A stretch of DNA of 27,817 nt, from NCBI GenBank assembly GCA_905250885.1, contig CAJNOQ010001872.1, positions 1 through 27,817 on the forward strand, in the 5' to 3' direction. A program made the position numbers and the translations under genes. The notes beneath the pieces were generated by a model, which searched no databases, was not told the DNA's origin, and was given only the letters and a program-made list of their open reading frames with translations. Source of the stretch: Didymodactylos carnosus. Taxonomy: Eukaryota > Rotifera > Eurotatoria > Philodinida > Philodinidae. Below are positions 1 through 9,979 of the stretch, in pieces. The stretch's first letter is position 1, and every line of letters starts with the position of its first letter.

Positions 1-26
1 ATGTCGATTTTCTACATTATTGGAAA

Positions 27-125
27 TTCGATTTTCTATAATCTAGAAAATCCGTGAGGATTTCATATATGGACTTTTTGAAAATCGCCGAGCATTTTCT
101 ATAAATAATTCCCGACTTTACAGTG
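27..125. repeat. Direct repeat, left copy
   Basis: About 100 bp that recur in the same orientation at 1263-1361. Shared landmarks are the string attcgat-ttct, ctagaaaat, tatggacttttt/tacggacttttt, gaaaatcgccg, cattttctataaataattccc and the final ttacagtgta. A few substitutions separate the copies. The sequence left of position 27 is also related-looking AT-rich material, so the repeat may begin before the window. Together the copies bracket 1.1 kb that itself contains an inverted repeat, which suggests transposon ends or two related insertions. Family not identified. Confidence 0.8.
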
Positions 126-282
126 TACTTAAAGTTCAACTGCACTTCAAAACGCGTTTTATTCGACTCAAACGCATCTAAATGCATTTTAGCGAACGCG
201 TTAGGGAAAACGTACTGTTTGCTTTACATAATACTTAAAACGCGTTGTGTCTGCACGCCAACAACAAACGTGCTTAGATGTG

Positions 283-962
283 CCAACAAAATTTTATAAC
301 ATTACAATACATTAAAAGTACATTAAATTCTCATAACGCGCGTTTGGGATTAACTAACGTTACTTTTTTTAACGTTACCTTCCGAGAGCAAAAACGCGTC
401 TAAGAACTAAAATAGCACCACTGCTCTCTAAAAAAAAAGGTTTATTACGAAACTTAAAAGGGTATAGAGAAGTGCAATCATTTCTAAACCCTTTTAGGTT
501 TCGTAGAAGAAAAGGTGCAGTACGAAACCGTTTTAAGTGCATTGAAACGATTGATCAGTGCATTTGCTTATTTCGTTATGTTTTTTCCTCATGATTTTTT
601 GGGCTTAGTTTTCACCGTCCCCAATATCAATAGAAATATGTCTTTATGGGTCAAAGTTTGTTAAAACATCATTTCTGCATCCACACACGTATCACAATGC
701 TGCGAAAGTTCTGAAAATTTTCTAGACGAATTGTGAACGCGTTGTAAAACGTTTTGTCGATGCAACGATAGAAAACATTAACGCGTAAAAGACATATTTT
801 TTGACCTTTCGATGCGTTCCAATGGTGTTATTTTAGTCCATATTCGCCCTTTTAATGTCAAAAGATAATGTTAAAAAGCGTTACTTAATCCCAAAGCGCA
901 TTATCAGAATTTAGGATGTAATTTTAATGTATTATAACACGTCTAAAATTTTAAGTTGTCAT
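283..962. mobile_element. Foldback/MITE-like element
   Basis: Imperfect inverted repeat. Arm 283-425 pairs with arm 818-962. Matching segments include acattaaaagtacatta against taattttaatgtatt, gtttgggattaact against cttaatcccaaagcgc, and aactaaaatagcaccactg against caatggtgttattttagtcc. The interior (448-505) holds a second tight hairpin, acgaaacttaaaaggg facing cccttttaggtttcgt. The sequence is rich in acgcgt words. No transposase frame is visible, so it is non-autonomous if it is a transposon. It lies between the two direct repeats described at 27-125 and 1263-1361. Confidence 0.6.
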
Positions 963-1262
963 TGCAGCTAACTTGTCTGTGTAGCTTCAATACTACACAA
1001 GCAATAATATGGAAATTCCTCGGTGATTTTCCCGATAACTGGGAATTAATTCTATTTTTCGAATTTCCAGAAGTCCATATATAAAATCGCCGAGGAATTT
1101 CCCGATTAAAAATCGCTGAGTATTTTCCATACTTCTAGAAAATCGAACTGGAAATTCGACCTGGAAAATCGAGGTCGACTTTTCAGGTTTTTTTGTAAAT
1201 TAGACCTCGAATTTTCAGAATGCTGGAAAATCGAGGTCGACTTTTCAGGTTTCTTGTAAATT

Positions 1263-1361
1263 CGATCTTCTAGAATCTAGAAAATTCTCAAGGAATTTAT
1301 ATACGGACTTTTTGAAAATCGCCGCGCATTTTCTATAAATAATTCCCAACATTACAGTGTA
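1263..1361. repeat. Direct repeat, right copy
   Basis: Second copy of the ~100 bp repeat at 27-125, same strand, ending in the same ttacagtgta. It is immediately preceded by a degenerate patchwork (1012-1262) holding more pieces of the same family. There, ggaaattcctcggtgatttt near 1012 is inverted against ataaaatcgccgaggaatttcc near 1080, and a ~40 bp unit beginning ctggaaaatcgaggtcgact occurs twice in tandem (1161-1201 and 1223-1262). This looks like nested or decayed terminal repeats rather than host sequence. Confidence 0.8.
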
Positions 1362-1561
1362 TGGCTCACATTTCGGAAACAAAGCAGAGTTATCAGACAT
1401 TTTTGTTCATACATCTACTTATTCTGCGTACACGCGAATCTATAACGGCTAATAATCTACGCTTCACAATTTCTAAAAATCCACGTTTTTTAAAGTATAA
1501 ATCAATTTTTCTTTTTGCTCTTTCAGTGAAAGCAAATACCATATTAGGAATTCAAGTATGA

Positions 1562-2228
1562 AATTGGATCAAACTATCTATAAAATATAAAGTTTTGAAT
1601 GAAAAAAATCTCTATCAATATTTTTTCCTCTGGCCGTCTACGACGAATTTTTTAAAAGCATTCATCTTTCGTTTCGAGATAACTGAATAATGATAATAAT
1701 CTATAAGAAAAAGAGTTATTTGCAGAAAAAACTTTAATGCCCATCACACATGAAAATACGAACATAATTCAAGTAACGTTTTTACATTCAATTTTGAACA
1801 AAAATCAATTATAGTTTTCACGAAATAATTCGAAAAAGCCATTCAAAGAGTTAATGAAAAATCTTATAGTTTGTAGTTTGTTTGTCGGAGTAACATTATG
1901 CACCTTGTCTACAATCGTTCACTTGATCTTGTTTACATAACAGAATAGATCTAAGAATGGAAATATACCATATGATGACTGATAATCGGCTTTTTGCTTT
2001 GTGTTTGAAATTTAGCTCGTTCACACAATGTTATTCGAAGACCGATATAACAGCAGGTTGGTATGATGTATATGAGTCATTTGTATAAGAAATTGAGATA
2101 AGAGTGTAAAACGAAAAAAAACGGAAAGAAAATAGATAACTTTTTTGAATATTAATCATGTGTTTAAATAACAGAACGAACTCTCAAGTTGGAAGAGCCT
2201 GCACTGTTATTCTAAACAGAAAACAAAA
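1562..2228. other. Intergenic / 5' flank of DENND3-like gene
   Basis: AT-rich and without a convincing coding frame. It should hold the promoter and 5' leader of the downstream gene. A possible splice acceptor, taaataacag at 2165-2174, lies about 55 nt before the start codon; this could close a 5' UTR intron or receive a spliced leader. I see no clear TATA box. Confidence 0.5.
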
Positions 2229-5200
2229 ATGAGCCAACATCTTTACAATAGTTTTCTCGATGCAATTATTTGTGTGGGTTTTGATTCTCCGGATTTAAGT
2301 AATATAAGTCATTTTTCATTATTTGATGTTGACTTCGAGTCAAGTGTCGTGGCTGTTGTCACATCAGACACAGCTTACTATCCGCGTTCGAAACCTAGCT
2401 ATGATCCGACGTATCCTCCACGTGTTCGAACTAATTCAAACTCCACAAATAAATCTGATACTTCAAGTGGTCGTTCCACGCCACTGAAACCACCATCGTC
2501 AGGATCAAAACATTCTCATCATTTTGTTATACAACCGGAGGTAATCCAAAATGTGCCATTGTTTTGTTTTCCTGATGGTGTAAAAGCAAAAGATAAGTGT
2601 GAACAAGACAAAGTACATAATTTCGTTTTAACAGCGGCTGAAGGTGAACGATCATATGCACTCGCATTAACATTTCATCGATCATATTTGGTCAAGATGA
2701 ATGCTGATGGTACAGGAGAGATTATTGAACCAAAAATACAGCTAGAAAAAGAGATAGAATCAGACATGAAACCGAGAACATTATCTTCTGAAAAACAGTC
2801 GAAATATAAAATAAACATTCCACTCGATACATCACAGCCGGATCTCTGCGATAAAAAACAGTACACAGGTCATGGTAGTGAACATACACTGAATCAACAT
2901 CGATCCGAAATGACTTTAAATCTACTTCCAACAACAAAAATGAAGAAAATTCCAGTTTCATTTGGATATTCGCCGACTAATCTGTCAGGTTCATTGGCTA
3001 CACTAAGACGAGGTAGTTGTTCAGAAAATCACCATCATTATCCTAAAGGGTCTGTGAACTTAATTTTATGGCTGTATGAAAATAATTCAAAACAACTTCT
3101 CTAGTTTATTTTTGTAGGATGTCTCCAGCATCATCAATCCCCACTCTTTCAAGTAATTCTGTACTAACACGTTTAAGTCGTCAAAATTCATTATCAGAAA
3201 TGATTACACCAATTGATAAAATTGACATTTTTCTACCGTATACAATCGTTTTCATCTCTAAACAACCGTATTGGGCAGCCATTCATCAATGTATATCAAT
3301 GCTGTACGACGAAATTAAACAGAACCAAGCTCAAATAAATAGTCAAGAATTTAAACAAATTATTCAGCAATATGCTTATCGTTTATGCAACACTCCCACA
3401 CCACCAACAATCTCAAATCGTATTTCTCTATCATTAACAATTTCGACTACACAATATGTTCAAATAACATTAGATCCATCGTCGGCCTACGACAGACCCG
3501 TTTTAGATTTAGATTTGTCTACACTATTGACAACATTGAATATTGGCAATATTACTATTATTCTTGCTGCTCTAATGACTCAACAACCAATAGTATTTTT
3601 TAGTCAGTCATATGCACAATTAGTGACCAATTTGGAATGTTTACTATACTGTTTTTATCCATTGAAATGGTTACATGTCTACGTACCTTTATTACCATCG
3701 AGTTTACTTGAGATTTATTTTGATCAAGGACCCGTTGGATGTTACATTATGGGTTGTCACAGTAAACATCAACAAATTATTGACAACCTACAAACGTGTA
3801 TGACCTGCAATTTGGACACTGACCAAATTCTCATACCAGATATACTTGAGTTTCGTCCAATACCATCACAAAAATTGACCAGCTTCATCGAACAAATGAC
3901 ACAAACAACCGATGAGATCAAACAACGAACAGATGTGAACGGTTTTCAATCACCAATGAAAATGAGAATGAATGATTTGAGAGAATATGAGAGATTATTG
4001 AGAACACGAAATAACGAGACAATCTCAATGACATTTTTAGAACTAATGGTTGACATTTTCGGAGACACACTCAACTGCATTAGAATTGTCAAAGAGAAAT
4101 CATCTAAAACAAGTCCTGACAGTACAATGCTAAACGCAAATCAAAAGCAACGAGATCCGGTGCGATTGCCAGTAGAACCAGGCGATGTTTTTCTAAAGAG
4201 TCAATATTTAAAAACGAAGAATGAGAGTGAGATCGAATTCTATACATTATTGATCGAAAGTTCAGCATTCCATACATTTATCGGTGAACAGTACGAATCT
4301 CTAGTGTCTACTCATAGGTCAAACATATTCCGTGAATTATGGAAGTCTAGACGAGAAATTTTACACGATCAACTTTTTGACATAAATAAGGGTGATGACT
4401 GGAACAGAGTAAGTTAAGAAACGTTTTCTTGTATTGAAGACTTTGTTTTTAAGAACTTTTTAGAATCAAATACTGTCACCTCGTCAATTAAGCCCCTCGG
4501 TTATAATTCATCTTCCATTGCCAGATTGGACATCATCAAATCAATGTTATTACATCGATTCTTGCATCGACCGCTTCACACAAGAATTAGAAGCAGCGAA
4601 AATTGAAATGCCGCAAGTGTTATCAAATTACTATTATTTACGTGGATGCTGTTATATTGCACAAAATCGTCTGCTCGACGGTCTACAAGATTTTTACTCT
4701 ATCACAAATCCTCAATTGTTTCCTGGTAAATATATCGAATCAGACGTTCTTAACCATTTATCGGAAGAAGATTTGAAAACATTTTATGATAAAGAAATTT
4801 ACACAAAATGTGAACAATGGAAAAAAATAAAATTTACAGTTGATCAACTTTCGACCGTTGAATTAAGCGGTTATCAATCACCATTGGAAGAAGAGCAAAA
4901 TGACTGGTACGTATCGGATGAATTTGTTACATGTGAACAGTTTAGTGAACGTGTTCAACGTTTGGGAATTGTTGCTGATCAAGAGACAACAATGAGATTA
5001 TTTAACGCATTACTCCATTGGAATGAAGAAAAACAAATAACGTCAATAAAGAAAGAAGATAAAATTGCATTGAAGAAAGCAGAATCATTTGATACACAGA
5101 CAGTCACAAAAAAGTGGACCGCTCATTCAACACTGAAAGAATCTGTAGCTTTACTAACATCGTCAAGAAAACAAACTAAAACTAGTGACCAACCATTGCG

Positions 5201-8200
5201 ATTGCCAGGTACACTATTCGACTTATTTTTAGACATATGGCAAAGAAAATATGACGAAAGAGAACGCATGAGAAAATGTTTGCCAAATGACAATCGTAAT
5301 CTAGAAATGATATTGAAGGTAAACAGTTTCGAATATAAAAATGGAATAATAAGTTTATGTTGAACTAATCAAATTTTTATGCCTCTTTGTAGGTCTCATC
5401 TTCTGGCTCAAAAACTCATCTCGGTGTTGGCTATCTTATATTAACACAAAAGCGTTTATATTTTCTTCCGGAAACTCGTCATCAATGTGTTTTATTAACA
5501 GATATAGAAGATATCATCCTCATTGAAAAATTTCAACATTCCAGTGTATTTTCAGCAGATAAACCCGGTATAAAAATAATGATTTGGCAACATGTAGTTT
5601 CAAAAGATGATACACTAACACCATCGGCACCTAACTTGAAAGAGCAAACACTGAAACTGATAATGAAAGATGACAGAGATTTATGGTATACTTTGATCAA
5701 TGAATTATGGAGCGGTTTCAAGATTGCAAGAGAGCAATTCGATCATCTGATTAAACAAAAAGCATCAACAAACATTCTTTTGATGGATGTATTATCGGAA
5801 ATCACATACGATCACAAAAATTTCAAACAACATAAAAATCACCTACACCCTCAGGTAATTGTTGATTAGGTGAATCAGATTTACAATTTTGAGGAAAAAG
5901 TTTAATTACTAGTCGGTCAGCTCGGTCTGAAAAGTTGAATCAGTTATGCAGCTTCATTAGGGCTGAATCAGCTCGGAAAAAAACTAAAAAGTCCCTTCCA
6001 CAAAAATAGTTTTCTTTTTTGTCTTTCACCTCACAGTTGAATACGCTAGTTACTCATTTTAGACCTGACTTAGCTAACTATATTATGCTGTAGGCTGAGG
6101 AATCGCGTTTCAAACTTATAGTAATCTGTCTACCCATAGTAACACAGCTTTTTGTACTCTTCTTAATTTCTTCGGGATTTAGAAATATTTGTTATTTACA
6201 GAAAGCTTTTTACTTTGATAGTTGATCCAATCCTGGAAAATCTTACTCAACTCTGAAATTGTCACTTTCAGCAAATTCAGCTCTGATTCTATCATCAGAT
6301 TCAGAGCTAAATAAGCTGATCAATATTTTCATCCCTGAATTAGAACACATATTTCAATGAGGTCTTATCTATCCCTGATGAAATTTCATAACTGATTCAG
6401 CTTTTCAGACCAAGCTGAGTATCGAACAGTGATGTCTACAAATACTTTTCTCTATCACATAGATTAACCTAAGTTAAGTAGATAATATACTGGATAATTA
6501 ATAATGATAGTTATTTTTTTAGGCCAAAAACTCTCATATTTCGGAGTTAGCATGTAATGAACTGTGCGTATATACGTCGATGAAAGAAGGTGGTTACAAA
6601 TGTTTGACACAGGAGACGCGTAATGCACTGACATATCGTATTCAACCGTCATTACGTGAACGAGACAAAAAATCCATTGAATCGTTGGTCTTTGTTGATG
6701 ATGAAGAGTATCCATCGTTGTGGTGTGCCTACGGAACAAAATTGAAGGTATACGATGCTCAAACATGGCTTTGTGACAAAATTAAATATCCTTTTTCATC
6801 GGAAATCAAATGTTTATGTTTGGACATTGTAAAAATGAATTTATGGGTAGGATCTGAGAATGGGGAATTGTTTGTTGTTGACACACTAACACGAACGGTA
6901 CTTACTAAGCTCACATCGGTTGCTGTTACGTGTCAATCTCTCACTTATGATGTTTTAACGAATCAGATGATAACAGGATATAAAACTGGACAAATTGTAA
7001 TATGGGATACGAATACATGGGGACAAATACATGAATTTGATGTTAGGCAGGTTTGTGAAGAATTCCTGAAAGATAATCAACAACATTATAAGAGTCAAAT
7101 ACCGAAATCACCAAGAATGACGTATATAGACCAACAATTAACTGCTGATAACCTATTAAAATATGAAAACGGTAAGAGCCAGAAAGGAGTAAAATGAATT
7201 TAGGAGAATTGTAAGGTGCTGCTGATTCAAAGTTCGAGTGGAATTTATTTCTGAACATATTATACACCGTTGGATAGAGGACTTCAAGGCGATCAAGAAT
7301 ATATGTACCTCGATTTTTTGTGACCCTTTTTTCCCGTGAAAAAACTCAAAATACTAAAAGGGTTTCAAAAATCCAGAAATCCTTCGCTGCCGAAAACCTC
7401 AAATTTTTCTCTGTTTTATTTACATTTTTCTTTTGAAGTTATGTTTTCCTGATCCTGTATTTAAAACTGAACAGGAAAATGGTCTTAAAACATTTTAAGA
7501 GCCAAATGTCTATTCACAAGAAATTTCACAAAGCCCATGGCTGAAAAGCGCCACACAAACTTTGCAGATCTAACACAGGTTTTTGTAGAAGTCATAGAGC
7601 CAATATTTTCACGTAGTTTGGTTCAGCTTTAAAACAATAAAGAGCTTTTTTTATATTTCTTTTGATTATTAAGAAAAATCATTTTTTTTTAATCAAAGGC
7701 GGAAAGTAGGAATTCTGCTCGTAATTCCCAATTTTCTTGATCAGAACTCAACTTCTGAGCAATAAAAATACCACATTCTGAATCAGGATCAAAAACTGAG
7801 TCGATTGATGTGTATTTCGAAATTTTTAGTTGATTTTCAGTTTGGGGCGAAAATCTCGGTAATCTTTTAACGTGAAAATTTGAAAAACATTAAAGTAGTC
7901 GTGTAGGATAGAAATACACACCAGTCGACTCAGTTTTTGATCCTGCTTCAAAATGTGATACTTTTATTGCTCAAAAGTTGAGTTCAGATCGAGAAAATTG
8001 GGAATTACGGGCAGAATTCCCACCTTTTCGCCTCTGATTTAGAAAAAATGATTTTTCTCAGCAATCAAAAGGAATTTAAAATAAAGTTCTTTGTTGTTTT
8101 AAAGCTGAGCATCTAGAGAGCCGAACTACGTGAAAATATTGGCTCTATGACCTCTACAAAAATCGTTTTCGATTCTGAATCCGAAAACTTTGTTTCAAGT

Positions 8201-9201
8201 GTTGGAAGCAAAACACGAAAAAGTTACGGCCATTTTTCTGAAATCTTGCGGTTTTGGGTTTTTTGACAACTTCCGAGTTTTTTGAATTTTTGAACCAGTA
8301 AAAGGTCTCCAAAAACAGCGATCAGCGCACAATTCTCTATCGAATGGTGTGTAAAACGTCGAAAAATAAATTTCACTCGCAATCTGTTTTCCGTGCGTCT
8401 TACTACAACTTATGACCCTCAAACGACTGCTCATAATAAATTCTGTTTTGCATCTATAATGATGAGCAGAAATACAGTTTTTCTGATCCTTCTATTGGTG
8501 TCGAAGGTCGTTATCTTTTAACTTTCGAAGGTGAAACATCATTTCAATCTTTTCCGATGAAACCTGTAGAATTTCCGGTGAAACCCGAAGAAATTCTACA
8601 ACTGTTTGTTGAATCTCAAACATCCGAATTATTTTGTATTCAACTTCACATTGATTTATTATTTGTGGGTTACAATGACTATATTGTAATTTTACGTCGA
8701 ACTGATCAAGGTCATTTCGATTATGAACATATCATCAGTGTCAAATACAATAATGAAGATCAAGCATCAATTAGTAGTTTTATCGTTGATGACCAACAGC
8801 TATGGATATCAAGTGCAAACATTTTATCAATTTATGACATTTCAGATGATAAAAAAACTTACGGTTTACTAATGAAAACAGCCTTTGATGATGAGAATGA
8901 TACATGTGAATCGATGATAGCAGTGAATGGATTCATTTGGTGTGGTTCAACTTACGGAAAACTATACGTGTTTAGAACAGATAATTATGACTTATCGAAA
9001 TCATTTGATGGACACCACGATAAAATTCGATCACTGTGCATTATGACCGACAAATATTTATGCAGCGGATCATCTTCAAACGACACATCAATTGCCATAT
9101 GGAAAATACAATCGGAGACAAAATGTTCATCTCTCCTTACATCGTCAAGACCAACAACACATCGACGTTCAACACTGCGAATATTACAAAATTTTTTATA
9201 A
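2229..9201 (+). CDS. DENND3: DENND3-like DENN/WD40 protein (predicted Rab GEF), six exons
   Basis: Exons: 2229-3049, 3118-4408, 4464-5318, 5393-5854, 6523-~7188 and ~8470-9201. The first four junctions are phase-consistent with GT/AG introns; the last is unresolved. Predicted length is about 1,600 aa, longer than the roughly 1,200 aa of the human protein. Domains by residue: uDENN about 95-165 (NVPLFCFPDG); cDENN about 305-500 (FLPYTIVFISKQPYW, then LLYCFYPLKWLHVYVPLLP and YIMG); dDENN about 590-690 (GDVFLKSQYL); helical linker about 705-985; PH-like PHenn about 990-1085 (HLGVGYLILTQKRLYFLP); WD40 propeller about 1165-1600, ending FDGHHDKIRSLCIM...IWKI. This domain order is characteristic of DENND3. 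Known for the family: GEF for Rab12, acting in endosome-lysosome and autophagy trafficking. Orthology is inferred from architecture and remembered motifs. An additional coding exon upstream cannot be excluded. Introns 4 and 5 carry transposon-like inverted repeats. Confidence 0.88.
5915..6421. mobile_element. MITE-like element in DENND3 intron 4
   Basis: The intron 5855-6522 is 668 nt, whereas introns 1-3 of the same gene are 55-75 nt. Its excess is explained by an element with terminal inverted repeats. The left end (5916-5962), gtcagctcggtctgaaaag...gaatcagttatg...ttcattaggg, matches the reverse complement of 6374-6420 (ctcagcttggtctgaaaag...gaatcagttatg...ttcatcaggg). The centre holds another palindrome, agctctgattct facing agattcagagct (6277-6310). 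No coding capacity is seen. Confidence 0.72.
7198..8425. mobile_element. Large foldback element filling DENND3 intron 5
   Basis: Long imperfect inverted repeat of about 1.2 kb. The best arms are 7578-7818 and 7911-8158. Landmarks are gtagaagtcatagagccaat, cacgtagtttgg, tgggaattacgggcagaatt against aattctgctcgtaattccca, and ctgagtcgattgatgtgtat against atacacaccagtcgactcag. The match resumes at the outer edges: tacaccgttggatagag near 7262 pairs with ctctatcgaatggtgtgta near 8335. The left arm looks longer because of an insertion near 7310-7570. There is no transposase frame. The loop is about 90 nt (7819-7910). It lies between the two halves of the WD40 propeller, so it must be spliced out for the full protein to be made. 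Confidence 0.78.
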
Positions 9202-9239
9202 CTTTTCTGTTAAAATTTGAAATAGGATTTTGCAATTTT

Positions 9240-9562
9240 TGCATATCACCAGAACAAAAAAAAATAAAGTTAGTTTTGAGTTGCTGAAAAATGCTTTTTC
9301 GTATTCACCACACTCGATAACCCTGAAGATTTTCTATTTTTGGCCAGGGGTACTTTCGAAAGTTTAAGAAAAATTTTGAAACAAAATGGTGAAAAAAAAT
9401 TTCCATAGGAAAATAATATTAGTTTGAAAATTTTTCCTAAATTTTCGGAAGTACGTCGGATCAAAAATAGAAAATCTTCTGGGTTATCGAGTGTGCTGGA
9501 TACGACAAAGCACTTTTCAGTAACTCAAAACTAACTTTATTTTTTTTCCGGTGATATGTTGC
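9240..9562. mobile_element. MITE hairpin in DENND3 3' region
   Basis: Near-palindromic element with arms about 9240-9385 and 9415-9562. Paired landmarks are gcatatcaccagaac against ccggtgatatgttgc, aaataaagttagttttgagt against actcaaaactaactttattt, and cacactcgataaccctgaag against cttctgggttatcgagtgtg. It begins about 40 bp after the DENND3 stop codon. The left arm contains aataaa at 9263-9268, the most plausible poly(A) signal for the gene. No coding potential. Confidence 0.82.
9263..9268 (+). promoter_or_regulatory. Candidate poly(A) signal of DENND3-like gene
   Basis: AATAAA about 62 nt after the stop codon ending at 9201, followed by T-rich sequence. It lies inside the left arm of the hairpin element at 9240-9562. 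A mirrored copy on the other strand is created by the right arm. Assignment is by position only. Confidence 0.45.
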
Positions 9563-9857
9563 ACAATTTGTATTATCAACCGTACATAACAGCATCTTTA
9601 ACGAATTCATTTATTTATGCAACAGATGTAATATGAGCTGGAATGTAGCGTTCACATTTATCGATCTAAGAATAGTAATATCAGCTTACCAATTATTTTG
9701 TACTTTAATACTTCGGTTCGGTGTTGTTTTATCCATATTTTAACTCGGCAGTTTTGTTCAATAAATAATTTAACGACAATGTAATAGAACTGAGAAACCA
9801 TCTTAATGTTTAAAGATATTCAATCACAAAATGTTTTTATCCTAACGAGCTAGAACA

Positions 9858-9979
9858 ACACTCTAAAAAAATGCGACTTAAGATCAAATTAAGTCGCATT
9901 AATGTGTCTTATTTTCACAGAATAAGGCACATTAATATGACTTAATTTGATCCTAAGTCGCATGTTTTTTTAGAGTGCA
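9858..9979. mobile_element. Small palindromic MITE (CACTCTAAAAAAA ends)
   Basis: About 120 bp palindrome. The left end acactctaaaaaaatgcgac matches the reverse complement of the right end gtcgcatgtttttttagagtgc, and the pairing continues through gatcaaattaagt, attaatgtg and cttatt to a centre near 9917. The left arm is itself a hairpin (aatgcgactta facing taagtcgcatt), so two alternative foldings exist. Too short to code. A flanking target duplication is not clear. Confidence 0.85.

Noticed and set aside
1361-1561. 66-residue frame beginning right after the direct repeat
   Set aside because: No domain, no splice sites, composition like surrounding noncoding DNA.
7052-7188. Treating exon 5 as ending at 7050 with the rest intronic
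   Set aside because: Not preferred because the frame stays open and codon-like to 7188 with a polar linker, but it remains possible; noted under the splice finding.
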